Below, piece after piece: positions 1-9,223 of a stretch of 64,000 nucleotides of DNA (its first letter is position 1; every line of letters begins with the position of its first letter). A program made the position numbers and the translations under genes. The notes below the pieces were generated by a model. It was not told the origin of the DNA, searched no databases, and worked only from the letters and a program-made list of their open reading frames with translations. This DNA comes from Ottowia beijingensis. Lineage in GTDB: Bacteria > Pseudomonadota > Gammaproteobacteria > Burkholderiales > Burkholderiaceae_C. The stretch covers positions 1,798,001 to 1,862,000 of the forward strand of contig NZ_JACCKX010000001.1 of NCBI RefSeq assembly GCF_013423955.1. The letters run 5' to 3'.

Positions 1-1
1 T

Positions 2-1630
2 TCGCGCGCGCACCTGCTGCACTTTGCGCAACCGCTGACCGGCGCCGCGCTGCAGGCCGCCGAGCGCCGCGTGCGCCTGAACCCGCTGGTGGCCAGCGTC
101 GAGCCCGACGTGCGCCTGAAGCGCCAGGCCGAGCCCAACGACCCCTACTACGCCAACGGCACGCAATGGCATCTGCGCCGCCCGGCCGATGGCGGTGCGG
201 GCGCCCTCAACCTGCCGCCCGCCTGGGACCGCAGCACCGGCAGCCCCAGCCAGGTGGTGGCGGTGGTCGACACCGGCACGGTTCCCGGCCACCCCGACCT
301 GCAGGGCAAGCTGCTGCCCGGCTACGACCTGATCAGCGATCTGGACACCAGCAACGACGGCGACGGCCGCGACGCCGATGCCTCGGACCCGGGCGACTGG
401 ATCAGCGACACCGAAGCCAATTCCGCGCGCTACCCCGGCTGCCCGGCCGAAGACAGCAGCTGGCACGGCACCTTCATCGCCGGCCAGATCGCCGCGCTGA
501 CCAACAACGGCGTCGGCGTGGCCGGCGTCAGCTGGGGCGCGAAGATTCTGCCGGTGCGCGTGTCGGGCAAGTGCGGCGCCTGGCTGTCCGACGTGGTGGA
601 CGGCATCCGCTGGGCCGCCGGCCTGCCGGTGAGCGGCGTGCCCACCAACCCGAACCCGGCCAAGGTGATCAACGTCAGCTTCGGCGGCAGCACGGCCTGC
701 ACGCCGGCGTACCAGTACGCCATCGACGACGCCGGCGCCGTGGGCAGCCTGGTGGTGGTGGCCGCGGGCAACGAGAACGGCCCGCTCACCCGCCCGGCCG
801 ACTGCGCCGGCGTGCTGGCCGTGGGCGCGGTGCGGCAGGACGGGCTGAAGACCTACTACTCCAACTACGGCCGCAACGTCGGCATCATGGCGCCCGGCGG
901 CCCGGGCGGGCGCGACGTGGGGCCCAGGCTGTATTCCACCGCCAACACCGGCACGCGCGGCCCGGCCGAACACAGCTACGACAGCAAGGACGGCACCAGC
1001 TTCGCGTCGCCACTGGCGGCGGGCGTGGCCTCGCTGATGCTGTCGGTGAACCCGGCGCTGACGCCGTCCGAACTGGTGTCGCGCATCCAGGCTGGCGCGC
1101 GCGCGTTCCCCAGCAGCCCCGGCTACCCCACCTGCAACGTCAGCGCCCCCACCAACAGCGCCTGCAACTGCACGCGCGAAACCTGCGGCCCCGGCCTGCT
1201 GGACGCCGAAGGCGCGCTGCAGCTGGCCTACAGCCCGGCCGTGGTCATCGCGCCGGTGGGTACTGTGGCGCCGGGCAGCAGCCTCACGCTGGACGGGCGC
1301 GGCAGCGCGGCCGTGGGCGGCGCCAGCATCACCGCGTACCAGTGGAGCCAGGTCTCCGGCCCGCCGGCCACGCTGGGCGCCACCAACGGGCCGACGCTGG
1401 CCGTCACCCTGCCGGCCGGCGCGCGCGACGACTGGGTGTTTCGCCTGCTGGTCACCGACTCGGCCGGCCGCTCGGCCGACAACTACGTCACCGTCACCAC
1501 GCGCAGCGGTGGCGGCGACTGGCATGACGACGACGATGGCGGCGGCAGCACCGGCCTGCTGTGGGGCCTGGGTCTGTGGGCGCTGGCACTGGGCGCCTGG
1601 GCGCGGCGCCGGCGCGCCGGGGCGGCCTGA
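2..1630 (+). CDS. Secreted subtilisin-like S8 serine protease, 5' partial
   Basis: The reading frame is open from base 2, so the N-terminus, with the signal peptide and most of the propeptide, lies before the window. The S8 catalytic triad is visible: Asp in AVVDTGTVPGHPDL, His in SSWHGTFIAGQ and Ser in DGTSFASPLAAGVASL, with the oxyanion Asn in VVAAGNENG. A PKD-like beta-sandwich domain follows (about residues 390-475, counted from the GTG at 71). The C-terminus is an acidic, Gly-rich linker, one hydrophobic helix and a terminal RRRR cluster, which is the layout of a GlyGly-CTERM (rhombosortase) sorting tail. It is probably exported, anchored briefly, then released. The GTG at 71 is inside the coding region and is not the true start. 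Confidence 0.9.
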   Translation, partial: SRAHLLHFAQPLTGAALQAAERRVRLNPLVASVEPDVRLKRQAEPNDPYYANGTQWHLRRPADGGAGALNLPPAWDRSTGSPSQVVAVVDTGTVPGHPDLQGKLLPGYDLISDLDTSNDGDGRDADASDPGDWISDTEANSARYPGCPAEDSSWHGTFIAGQIAALTNNGVGVAGVSWGAKILPVRVSGKCGAWLSDVVDGIRWAAGLPVSGVPTNPNPAKVINVSFGGSTACTPAYQYAIDDAGAVGSLVVVAAGNENGPLTRPADCAGVLAVGAVRQDGLKTYYSNYGRNVGIMAPGGPGGRDVGPRLYSTANTGTRGPAEHSYDSKDGTSFASPLAAGVASLMLSVNPALTPSELVSRIQAGARAFPSSPGYPTCNVSAPTNSACNCTRETCGPGLLDAEGALQLAYSPAVVIAPVGTVAPGSSLTLDGRGSAAVGGASITAYQWSQVSGPPATLGATNGPTLAVTLPAGARDDWVFRLLVTDSAGRSADNYVTVTTRSGGGDWHDDDDGGGSTGLLWGLGLWALALGAWARRRRAGAA

Positions 1631-1981
1631 GGGCCGGGCGCCCTCGGGCGCCAGCGCGCGCCATCGGCATGAATGCTCTGGTCGAATGCAGCCCGGTGCG
1701 CTGCACCCCATATACTCCCCACCATGCCGACCGCCAGCGCCCGCCGGACGGGCGACAAAGTTACATACTCCCCGCCAAAGACTGACCTCCACGCCACTGG
1801 GTGGTGAATGCGCCAGCCGGGGCGAACCGCCGCCGGGTGCAGCGCGCGACTGGCCACAGCGCGCCATCAAGGCGCCAGGCCGCGCCCGTCGCCGCCAGGC
1901 AGAGCGGGCGCCTTCCTACAGTCGGCCGGCGCGGCGCGGCCCACACTGCAGGCCATGTTGCCACCCTTGCAGTCACCGACC
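1631..1981. other. Intergenic stretch, no gene seen
   Basis: This 351-bp gap separates the S8 protease from the L,D-transpeptidase. The transpeptidase frame is open upstream of 1982, but that extension is Arg/Pro/Ala-rich and lacks signal-peptide character, so I treat it as untranslated. I see no RNA gene here. Confidence 0.5.
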
Positions 1982-2992
1982 ATGACCGTCACCCGCCGCT
2001 TTCTCATCGCCGGCCTGGGCGCCAGCGCCTTCACCGCCCTGCCCGCCTGGGCCCGCCAGGGCGCCGCGCAGGCGGCCGCCGACACGCTCGACTTCGACGC
2101 CTTCAACGCCGCCACCGACACGCCCGCGCTCAGGATGGGCAGCCGCGGCGCCGCCGTGACCCGCGCGCAGGTCCTGCTCGACCGCGCCTGGTTCTCGCCC
2201 GGCGAGATCGACGGCGCCTTCGGCCGCAACATGCAGCGCATGGTCCGCGCCTACCAGCGGTCGAACAGCCTGAAGGAGACCGGCAGCGTCGACGCCGCCA
2301 CCTGGCAGTCGCTGCGCGAGGCCAGCGCCGAGCCGCTGCTGACGCGCTACACCATCACCGAGAAAGACGCCGCCGGCCCATTCGAGAAAACGCCCGCCGA
2401 CATGGCCGAGCGCGCCAAGCTCAAGGCGCTGGTGTACGAGTCGCTGGACGAGGCCATTGCCGAGCGCTTTCACGTCAACCCCGCCTATCTGAAGCGCCTG
2501 AACGGCGGCAAGGCGCTGGCCGCCGGCACCGAGATCGTGGTGCCCAACGTGCTGGACAGCAAGGCGCCCACGCGCGCGTCGCAGAGCATCGAGATCGACA
2601 AGGGCGAACGCGTGCTGTTCGTGCTGGACAGCGACGGCAAGCCCGCGGCGGGCTTTCCCATCAGCATCGGCAACGAGATGAACGACCCGCTGCCGATCGG
2701 CCAGATGGCGATCAAGAACGCGGTCGACATGCCCAGCTTCACCTACAACCCGGCGATCCTGAAGAATGCACCGAAGGATGCCGCCAAGGTCGAGATCGCC
2801 GGCGGCCCCAACAACCCCGTGGGCACCATCTGGCTGGGCCTGACCAAGCCGCACTGGGGCATTCACGGCACGCCCGAGCCGGCCAAGGTGGGCCATTCCG
2901 AAACCAACGGCTGCATCCACCTGACCAACTGGGACGCCGAGCGCCTGGCCAAGGTCGTCAAGGTGGGCGCCAAGGTCGACGTGCGGCCCTGA
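1982..2992 (+). CDS. Tat-exported L,D-transpeptidase (YkuD) with peptidoglycan-binding domain
   Basis: The product (336 aa from the ATG at 1982) should form 3-3 peptidoglycan cross-links or attach proteins to the wall in the periplasm. The start was chosen because it gives a signal peptide opening [13 protein letters not shown], a twin-arginine-like TRRFL motif followed by a hydrophobic stretch and an AWA cleavage site. A PG_binding_1-like domain lies at about residues 45-105 ([27 protein letters not shown]). The YkuD domain fills the C-terminal half and ends with the catalytic signature [20 protein letters not shown], whose Cys is the nucleophile. The frame is intact. An M23 peptidase follows in the same direction, so this is a small cell-wall remodelling pair. 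Confidence 0.9.
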   Translation: MTVTRRFLIAGLGASAFTALPAWARQGAAQAAADTLDFDAFNAATDTPALRMGSRGAAVTRAQVLLDRAWFSPGEIDGAFGRNMQRMVRAYQRSNSLKETGSVDAATWQSLREASAEPLLTRYTITEKDAAGPFEKTPADMAERAKLKALVYESLDEAIAERFHVNPAYLKRLNGGKALAAGTEIVVPNVLDSKAPTRASQSIEIDKGERVLFVLDSDGKPAAGFPISIGNEMNDPLPIGQMAIKNAVDMPSFTYNPAILKNAPKDAAKVEIAGGPNNPVGTIWLGLTKPHWGIHGTPEPAKVGHSETNGCIHLTNWDAERLAKVVKVGAKVDVRP

Positions 2993-3023
2993 GCGCGGCG
3001 GCCATCACGCGGAGCCCACCCGC

Positions 3024-3854
3024 TTGCCACCGAACACACGCCGTCGCCCGCCGGGCTGGCGCCAGGCCCTGGGCTGGTTCGCCGTGCTGGCCGCGCTGCT
3101 GCTGGGCGCCAGCTGGGCGCTGCGGCAGGCTGATCGGCCACTGATCCGCGCTGCCGACCCCGCGCCGACAGCCAGCCGCATCCAGGCGCCGGCGCCATCG
3201 GTTCGTCCGCCCGAAGCCAGCGCACCTACACCGCCCGCCGTGCCTGTGCCCGCGAGCCGCGTCCAGCCCGCGCCGACAGCCGCCGCGCCCATCATCCTGG
3301 CCGCCAGCGATGGCGCCAAGGCCCGCGCCGACACCGCCGCCGAAGCCGCGGCGCAGGCCGCGCAGCAGGCGGCGCGCGCCGGCGATCCGTCACCCCAGGA
3401 CACGGCCCGGCTGGCAGCGCGGCGCCTGACGCTGCCGGTGCAGGGCATCGCCGCCCACCAGCTCACCGACACCTACACCGACGCCCGCGCCAACGGTGCG
3501 CGCAGCCACGACGCCATCGACATCATGGCGCCCATCGGCACGCCGGTGCTGGCGGTGGAAGACGGTCGCATCGCCCGCCTGTTCTTCAGCCAGGGCGGCG
3601 GCGGCATCACCATCTACCAGTTCGACCCGGGCGAGGAATTCGCCTACTACTACGCCCACCTCGACCGCTACGCCGACGGCCTGCAGGAAGGCCAGGCGGT
3701 GAAGCGCGGCCAGCTGATCGGCTACGTGGGCAGCAGCGGCAACGCCAGCCCGCAGGCACCGCACCTGCACTTCGCCATCTTCAAGCTGGGGCCGAAGAAG
3801 GAATGGTGGAAGGGCGAGGCGCTGAACCCCTATCCTGTGCTGCGCTGGCCTTGA
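3024..3854 (+). CDS. M23 family metallopeptidase (LytM-like murein endopeptidase)
   Basis: This is a 276-aa protein with an N-terminal membrane anchor (about residues 15-35, [19 protein letters not shown]), a Pro/Ala-rich linker with an Ala/Gln-rich stretch that may be helical, and a C-terminal peptidase M23 domain. Zinc ligands are visible in [10 protein letters not shown] (HxxxD) and PHLHFAIF (HxH). Family members cut peptide cross-links of murein in the periplasm. The start is a TTG at 3024 with GGAG about ten bases upstream; no better ATG is in frame before the anchor. It lies 31 bp after the L,D-transpeptidase and is probably co-transcribed with it. Confidence 0.87.
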   Translation: MPPNTRRRPPGWRQALGWFAVLAALLLGASWALRQADRPLIRAADPAPTASRIQAPAPSVRPPEASAPTPPAVPVPASRVQPAPTAAAPIILAASDGAKARADTAAEAAAQAAQQAARAGDPSPQDTARLAARRLTLPVQGIAAHQLTDTYTDARANGARSHDAIDIMAPIGTPVLAVEDGRIARLFFSQGGGGITIYQFDPGEEFAYYYAHLDRYADGLQEGQAVKRGQLIGYVGSSGNASPQAPHLHFAIFKLGPKKEWWKGEALNPYPVLRWP

Positions 3855-4450
3855 AGCCGTTTCGCGCCCCAAACCTCAGCTTTTGACGGGGTGACGCCAT
3901 GACTTCGCCGCTGCGCGGCGTGATGACGAAATGACGTCAGTGATGCGCGGAATGCCTCGCCCTTGGCTGGCGTGTTGGCGGCGCAGCCGCCGTCATCGAA
4001 GCGCAGCAAGGTCATTTCGTCGTCGCATCGCGCGCCAGCAGCCATCTTTTTGAACGCGAAACAAACAGTATGAGGCTGAGGCGCGGCGCCGTTGTGCGTC
4101 GCGCAGCGGCCCGGACGGCGCTGGCGTCATGCCATTGCTGCCTCGACACGTGAACATTCGTCATCCCGGCGCAAGCCGGGATCCATGTCCCCGTGCGCAC
4201 GCCGCCTGGATTGCAGGCTTGCGCCGGAATGACGACATGGATGTCGGTTCGCTCTGGACATGGCACAGCGGCACGGCGCCACCCCAGCGCGCGCAACCCG
4301 CCGCTTGCTGTCCCCTGTGCGCCGTCGCCCCAGTGACGGCGCGGCCCGCCGGCGCCGCCGGCCTGCAGGAACCTTGCAGTTCCGCACACCCCGCTCGCCC
4401 ACGGCCTGGAGGGCCGCGGGTCCCTTTCCACCCTTGCACCTGCCCCCGCC
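3855..4450. other. Intergenic region with inverted repeats, no gene seen
   Basis: Nearly 600 bp separate the M23 peptidase from the Bug-family gene. The recognisable content is a pair of palindromic units at 4155-4243. Open frames across this region read as low-complexity Arg/Pro-rich shadows, so I call no gene. Confidence 0.5.
4155..4243. repeat. Paired palindromic repeat (GTCATCCCGGC / GCCGGGAT type)
   Basis: Two hairpin units face each other: CGTCATCCCGGCGCAAGCCGG near 4159 and, inverted, TTGCGCCGGAATGACG near 4221. A second pair of the same family sits at 5834-5922. These are dispersed REP-like palindromes of a kind common between genes in proteobacteria. No function is assigned. Confidence 0.7.
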
Positions 4451-5466
4451 ATGAACACCCTTGCCGCCTTCCGCTCCCTGCTTCCCCGCCGCCGCGTGCT
4501 GGCCGCCGCTGGCCTGATGGTTCTGGCCGGCCTGCCAGGCCTGGCCCAGGCGCAGGCCGACAAATGGCCGCAGCGCACGGTGCGGCTGGTCGTGCCCTTC
4601 CCGGCCGGTGGCGCCACCGACATCACCGCCCGCGTGCTGGGCGAACAGCTGTCCAAGCGCCTGGGCCAGCCCTTCGTGGTCGACAACCGCGGCGGCGCCG
4701 GCGGCATCACCGGCACCGACGCCGTGGCCAAGGCCGCGCCCGACGGGCACACGCTGCTGGTCTCGCTCAGCACCTCGATGCTGATCAACCAGTACCTCTA
4801 CACCAAGATGCCCTACAACCCGATGACCGACCTGGCGCTGATCAGCCAGCTGGCCAAGGCGCCGGTGGTGCTGGCCGTGCACCCCAGCGTGCCGGCCAAG
4901 ACCGGGCCCGAGCTGCTGGCCTGGGTGAAGGCCAACAAGGGCAAGGTGGCCTACGGCTCGTGGGGCGTGGGCTCGTACGCGCACCTGGGCGGCGCCGCCA
5001 TGAGCCTGGCGCAGGACGCCGACATGTCGCACGTGGCCTACCGCGGCGAGGCGCTGATGCTGCAGGACCTGATCGGCGGGCAGATTCAGATGGCCTTCAC
5101 CAGCGCGCTGTCGGCCAAGCCGCACGCCGACGCCGGCAAGCTGCGCCTGGTGGGCGCCACCGGCGACACGCGCATGGGCGTGCTGCCCAACCTGCCCACG
5201 CTGGCCGAGCAGGGCCTGAAGGACGACGCCTACCGCATCGTCGGCTTCGTCGGCCTGGGCGGCCCGGCCAAGCTGCCGCCGGCGCTGATCGAGCGCATCA
5301 GCACCGAGGTGCAGGCCGTGATGGCCCTGCCCGAGGTGCGCGAGCGCATCGTCAGCATGGGCTTCACCCCGTGGGCGGCACGCCGGCGCAGTTTGCCGCT
5401 GTCTACAAGCGCGATGCGCCGATCTGGGAAAAGCTGGTCAGGCAGTCGGGCGCCAAGGCGGACTGA
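4451..5466 (+). CDS. Bug-family (TctC) tripartite tricarboxylate transporter solute-binding protein, frameshifted
   Basis: This is a periplasmic solute-binding protein of the Bug/TctC family, which usually binds carboxylates. It has a signal peptide ([15 protein letters not shown], hydrophobic core, AQA cleavage) and the family motifs [30 protein letters not shown] and HVAYRGEA. The frame breaks at about 5370, in ACCCCGTGGG. The expected continuation ([23 protein letters not shown]) is in the next frame and ends at 5466, so one C seems to be missing from a C run. Without the frameshift the protein would be about 338 aa, normal for the family. No TctA or TctB membrane gene is adjacent, as is typical of the many orphan Bug proteins in Burkholderiales. 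Confidence 0.85.
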
Positions 5467-5547
5467 GCCTGCCGCCGCTGCCCACGCCGCCTGCGCCACC
5501 CGCCGGGCGGCGTTTTTGCCCGGCAGGCGTGCGCGGTCAGCGGTGTT

Positions 5548-5620
5548 GTGGGAGCGGGCTTGCCCGCGATGGGGCGTCTCGTCGCAACCAACGCTTGATC
5601 GCGGGCAAGCCCGCTCCCAC
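5548..5620. repeat. REP-like inverted pair (GTGGGAGCGGGCTTGCCCGC)
   Basis: The unit GTGGGAGCGGGCTTGCCCGC starts at 5548 and its reverse complement ends at 5620, giving two REP hairpins in opposite orientation with a roughly 30-bp spacer. The same pair recurs at 6747-6819, 9127-9198, 51949-52018 and 55269-55337, and in shortened form at 48630-48671. Confidence 0.85.
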
Positions 5621-5951
5621 ACACACCTTTGGCGTCCACCCCGCGCGCTGGCGCGCCCCGGCGCCCGGCCGCCGTGACAGACCGATGCTGCAGGGGGGAC
5701 TTGTCAAATTTTTCTGATGGCAAAATTGGCTTAAGCGCCCATCCATCGGGCGCCAGAAGCTACTAATTCAGGACTGCCACCCCGCACTAAATCGCTATCG
5801 CCTTATTCAGCCCAATTCCCGATCAAAACAGCCAGAAATCCGTCATTCCGGCGAAAGCCGGAATCCAGGCGGCGTGTGCCAGAACACCCGGCTCGCGGCT
5901 TTCGCCGGGATGACGGTTGTTCACGTTCTGAAGTGGAAGCGGATTCAGCCC
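5621..5951. repeat. Intergenic repeats, including a palindromic pair at 5834-5922
   Basis: The stretch holds two repeat-like sequences and no gene. At 5711-5785 there is an AT-rich segment (AAATTGGCTTAAGCGCCCAT) of a kind I associate with Comamonadaceae intergenic regions. At 5834-5922 the unit CGTCATTCCGGCGAAAGCCG is followed by its inverted partner, the same family as at 4155-4243. Confidence 0.6.
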
Positions 5952-6681
5952 TCACAACCCCGCCGCGCCCACCCAGGCCGCCGCGCAGCCCGGCTGGGCG
6001 TCGCAGGCGGCGTCCAGCGCCTCGATCGGCTCGTCGGCGAACAGCACCTGCACGGGCTTGTCGCCGTGCGGCTGCCACGCGGTCTGCGTCATCAGCCACT
6101 TCTGCACGAACTCGGCCACGGTGGCGCGCGCGGCCTCGCGCTGGCGCGCCAGCACGGGCGCGGTGGCGGCCTTGCGCGCCAGCGAGGCGGTGATCGACCG
6201 CTCCAGCGCCGCCAGCTGCTCCGGCCCGGTGAACAGCGACCACAGGCCGCGCGATTCCTTCTCGATGCGCGCGGTGTCGATGGCCACCGGCAGCGTGGGC
6301 TGCAGGCGCGGCGCGATCACGCGCACGCTGCCGTCGGGGCGCACGCTCACGCGCCATTCGGGCGCCAGATCGACATGGCTGCGGTAATGCGCCGGCACGC
6401 GGATGCGCGAAAACGTGCTGCCCACGGGCACGCCCAGCACGTCGTGGTCGCGCGAGACCTCGAAGGTCTCCACCTGCTTCAGCTCGGCCACCTCCAGCCG
6501 CCCGCCGGGCGTGCGCAGCACCACCGCCTCGCCCACGGCCTGCGCCAGCGGGGCGGCGCCGGCGGCTGCGCACGCCACAGCCACCAGCCCAGCAGCGCGT
6601 TGGCCAGCAGGCTGAGCACCAGCCAGTGGCGGCGACGGCGGGGCGCGGGCGAGGGCTGGGCGGGGGCGTTTCAGGGCTCAA
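5952..6681 (-). CDS. DUF4230-like membrane-anchored protein, frameshifted at N-terminus
   Basis: The clear body is the frame 5952-6584, which reads AVVLRTPGGRLEVAELKQVE, GVPVGSTFSRIRVPAHY and AEFVQKWLMTQT and matches what I recall of the DUF4230 family; its function is not known. The expected N-terminal anchor (RRRRHWLVLSLLANALLGWW) is encoded upstream in a different frame, at about 6590-6650, so there is at least one indel between them. The true start cannot be fixed; a TTG at 6681 is one option. Family assignment is from motif memory and is moderate. Confidence 0.55.
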
Positions 6682-6746
6682 AACGGTTCACATCCTTGCT
6701 GGATTATCAAAAGGTCTCCGATGCCGCGCGGACCGCATCCGCGAGT

Positions 6747-6819
6747 GTGGGAGCGGGCTTGCCCGCGATCAAGCGCTTGTGGCGACGAGGCGCCGCATCG
6801 CGGGCAAGCCCGCTCCCAC
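6747..6819. repeat. REP-like inverted pair
   Basis: Second copy of the GTGGGAGCGGGCTTGCCCGC pair, facing its reverse complement ending at 6819. It sits between the DUF4230-like gene and the DUF3717 gene. Confidence 0.85.
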
Positions 6820-6927
6820 AACGCTGTGTTGCGGATCAAGCATCCTGGTGGGTTTGGCGGCCAGAAAGAGTTGGTGCCGCGCGGCGCGCAATGGTTCAGG
6901 CGCGGTGGCGCCTATCATGCCCCGGTC

Positions 6928-7383
6928 ATGCGCGATGCCATCCACATCACCGACCTCGAAGCCGCCATCAACCACTGGCGCGCCCGCCAGCCCGCCACCG
7001 GCGCCGCGCTGGCGCCCGAGGTGGCGGCGCTGGCCGAGGTGTATGCGCGCATGGTGTTCCACCGCCAGCACCAGGCCGACGCCGCCCACCTGCCCGCCGC
7101 CGCGCGCGCCGCCTGGCTGGCCTGGTACGCCACCACGCCCGACGCGCCCTGCATCGCCATCTGCTCCACCGCGCAGGGCGACGCCGTGTGCAAGGGCTGC
7201 GGCCGCACCGAAGGCGAAGTGCAGCACTGGCCCGCGCTGAGCCCCTTCGCCAAGCGCGCCGTGTGGCGCCGCATCACGGCCGAGGGCACGGCCTGGCGCT
7301 TCAACCGCTACGCCGACCGCGCCCGCGAGGCGCCGGCGCCCGGCCCGTCGCACGACGGCAGCACCGGCCGGTCCGCCGGCTGA
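6928..7383 (+). CDS. DUF3717/DUF1289 domain protein
   Basis: This 151-aa protein opens with IHITDLEAAINHWRARQPA, the DUF3717 signature. It then has a DUF1289-like Cys motif, PCIAICSTAQGDAVCKGCGR (C-x3-C-x8-C-x2-C), followed by EVQHWPALSPFAKRAVWRRI. The four cysteines suggest metal or Fe-S binding; the cellular role is unknown. The ATG at 6928 is chosen because it starts at the conserved domain edge; the longer frame back to 6721 runs into the REP repeat. Confidence 0.82.
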   Translation: MRDAIHITDLEAAINHWRARQPATGAALAPEVAALAEVYARMVFHRQHQADAAHLPAAARAAWLAWYATTPDAPCIAICSTAQGDAVCKGCGRTEGEVQHWPALSPFAKRAVWRRITAEGTAWRFNRYADRAREAPAPGPSHDGSTGRSAG

Positions 7384-7438
7384 TCCTTTTGATAGCTGCC
7401 AGCGCTTGTCCAGCAAGCGTCGCAGCCCAATTTGACTT
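7384..7438. repeat. Comamonadaceae-type short intergenic repeat
   Basis: The segment TGATAGCTGCCAGCGCTTGT continues with CCAGCAAGCG and AATTTGACTTGAAAC. I recognise this pattern from intergenic regions of Acidovorax and Comamonas relatives, and CGCTTG..CAAGCG can form a hairpin. This is recall, not an alignment. Confidence 0.45.
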
Positions 7439-7496
7439 GAAACAAGACGCCTGGGCGACTTGCCGCGCCGCGCGGACGGTGGTTTAATCGCGCGTT

Positions 7497-7642
7497 CCGA
7501 AGGGGAGTAGCTCTCCCGCCGCCCACCCCGGGCGGCCCTCGTCCGGTCGTCAATACGAAGCCCTTCTGCCCTGGCAGACCGCGGCTTCCGGCCCGTCGGG
7601 CAGGCGCAGTCCGCTGCATCGCCTGCCGAGCAAGACCTTCGA
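7497..7642 (+). promoter_or_regulatory. yybP-ykoY manganese riboswitch
   Basis: The leader of the TerC gene holds the hallmarks of the Mn2+-sensing yybP-ykoY aptamer: GAAGGGGAGTAGCTC at 7499-7513, GTCGTCAATACGA near 7547 and CTGCCGAGCAAGACCTTC at 7624-7641. The last closes the P1 stem with the first. Downstream, about 7637-7672, TTCGATCAACC can pair with GGCTGGTCGAA, a possible expression-platform hairpin. Its place 170 bp before a TerC-family gene is the standard arrangement, so TerC expression is expected to rise with manganese. Confidence 0.88.
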
Positions 7643-7811
7643 TCAACCCCGTCTGGCGAGGCTGGTCGAAAGCGTCCGGGTCTGCCCGCTGTCTGCCCCC
7701 GTGGCTGCAGCGCGTGTGTCCCCTGAGTGTGCGCTGGCGCCCGGCCACGGCCATGGCGGGTTTTCATCGACCCGTGCCCTGCCCGGCACGCACTTCGGAG
7801 CCTTGTTTCTC

Positions 7812-8522
7812 ATGGAACTGTTCTCAACCGCCTGGTGGTCCGCGCTGATGGCCATCATCCTGATCGACCTGGTGCTGGCCGGCGACAACGCCATCGTCAT
7901 CGCCCTGGCCGCGCGCAACCTGCCCAAGCACCTGCAGAAGAAAGCCATCATCTGGGGCACCGTGGGCGCCATCGGCGTGCGCACGGCGATGACGCTGATC
8001 GTGGTGTGGCTGCTCAAGATACCCGGCCTGATGCTGCTGGGCGGCGTTGGCCTGCTGTGGATCGCCTACAAACTGATCGCCGACCAGGGCGGCGAGGACG
8101 AAGGCCACGGCCCGGGCGCCACCACCTTCTGGGGCGCCATGAAGACCATCATCATCGCCGACGCGCTGATGGGCATCGACAACGTGCTGGGCGTGGCCGG
8201 CGCGGCGCAGGGCGCGATGGACCTGGTGGTGCTGGGCCTGCTGATCAGCGTGCCGATCGTGGTGTTCGGCTCCACCATGGTGCTGAAGCTGGTGGAGCGC
8301 TTCCCGATCATCATCCAGCTGGGCGCGGCGGTGCTGGCCTTCACGGCGGCCAAGATGATCGTGAACGAGCAGCTGCTGTCGGGCATCTTCGGCCCGCGCG
8401 AGGCGCCCGAGCAGCTGCTGCGCTGGGGCCTGACGGTGCTGTGCATCGTGGGCGTGCTGGGCACCGCCTGGCTGGCCACGCGCCGCAAGCCGGCACTGGC
8501 CGACGACTCGGCGCAGGCCTGA
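7812..8522 (+). CDS. TerC/YjbE family integral membrane protein, likely manganese exporter
   Basis: This 236-aa protein has seven or so hydrophobic segments and the TerC signature acidic motifs ILIDLVLAGDNAIVIALAAR near the N-terminus and IADALMGIDNVLGVAGAA in the middle. TerC-family proteins under yybP-ykoY control are implicated in Mn2+ efflux or metalation of exported proteins. The start ATG at 7812 follows the riboswitch; the open frame upstream is leader. The gene is intact. Confidence 0.88.
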   Translation: MELFSTAWWSALMAIILIDLVLAGDNAIVIALAARNLPKHLQKKAIIWGTVGAIGVRTAMTLIVVWLLKIPGLMLLGGVGLLWIAYKLIADQGGEDEGHGPGATTFWGAMKTIIIADALMGIDNVLGVAGAAQGAMDLVVLGLLISVPIVVFGSTMVLKLVERFPIIIQLGAAVLAFTAAKMIVNEQLLSGIFGPREAPEQLLRWGLTVLCIVGVLGTAWLATRRKPALADDSAQA

Positions 8523-8583
8523 CGCCGCGCGACGCGGGCGCCGCAGCGTCGCCCGCGCCATGCCGCTGCGCTATGCTGGCGGC

Positions 8584-8922
8584 ATGAAACTGATCCTGAA
8601 ATGGCTGCTCTCGGCCGCCGCGCTGCTGGCGGTGGCCTACATCTACAGCAGCGGCGTGAGCGTGGCGAGCTTTGGCGCGGCGATGGTCGCAGCGCTGGTG
8701 ATCGGCCTGCTGAACATGCTGGTGCGGCCCGTGCTGGTGGTGCTGACGATCCCGGTCACCATCCTCACGCTGGGGCTGTTCCTGTTCGTCATCAACGCGC
8801 TGATGTTCTGGGCCGCCTCGGGCGTGCTGAGCGGCTTTCACGTCAACGGCTTCTGGGCCGCGCTGATCGGCTCGCTGATCTATTCGGCGCTGGGCGTGGT
8901 GATCGACGCGGTGGTGAAGTGA
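8584..8922 (+). CDS. Phage holin family (YvlD-like) small membrane protein
   Basis: This 112-aa protein has about four transmembrane segments and the motif [20 protein letters not shown] followed by [14 protein letters not shown], typical of the PF04020 (phage holin family 4, YvlD-like) proteins. Despite the name these are widespread chromosomal proteins and not evidence of a prophage; the role is unknown. It begins 61 bp after terC and may be read with it. Confidence 0.8.
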   Translation: MKLILKWLLSAAALLAVAYIYSSGVSVASFGAAMVAALVIGLLNMLVRPVLVVLTIPVTILTLGLFLFVINALMFWAASGVLSGFHVNGFWAALIGSLIYSALGVVIDAVVK

Positions 8923-9126
8923 GGGCGGGCGGCTCGCTCGCCCACCAAACGCTCTCGAATATATAGCGGCTTGCGCCTGTTGCAAGCCAGTTTCAGGCCG
9001 ATACGTCTTGAAATCGGCTCATATACTGCGGCAATCACTATCAAATGATGAGCAGGCTCGATTGAGTCAAGGAACCCAGCGGCACAGCGCATCGCCAGGT
9101 TTCGCTGCGCTCTGCCTGCGGCGCCT

Positions 9127-9198
9127 GCGGGAGCGGGCTTGCCCGCGATCAGGCCGCCGTTGTGGCGCATCGCCCCATCGCGGGCAAGCCTGCTCCCT
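9127..9198. repeat. REP-like inverted pair, slightly degenerate
   Basis: Third GGGAGCGGGCTTGCCCGCGA pair, with the partner ending CAAGCCTGCTCCC at about 9197. It fills most of the gap before the stop of the convergent M48 gene; the preceding 8923-9126 holds AT-richer intergenic sequence and no gene. Confidence 0.8.
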
Positions 9199-9223
9199 CA
9201 GTGCCCCCGCCTCGGCCTCGGCC

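Noticed and set aside
8584-8922. Holin-family gene as evidence of a prophage
   Set aside because: The family is a chromosomal YvlD-like group and no phage genes are nearby.
5548-9198. Repeated GC-rich palindromes as a CRISPR array
   Set aside because: The units are far apart, occur as facing pairs and lack regular spacers; they fit REP-type repeats.
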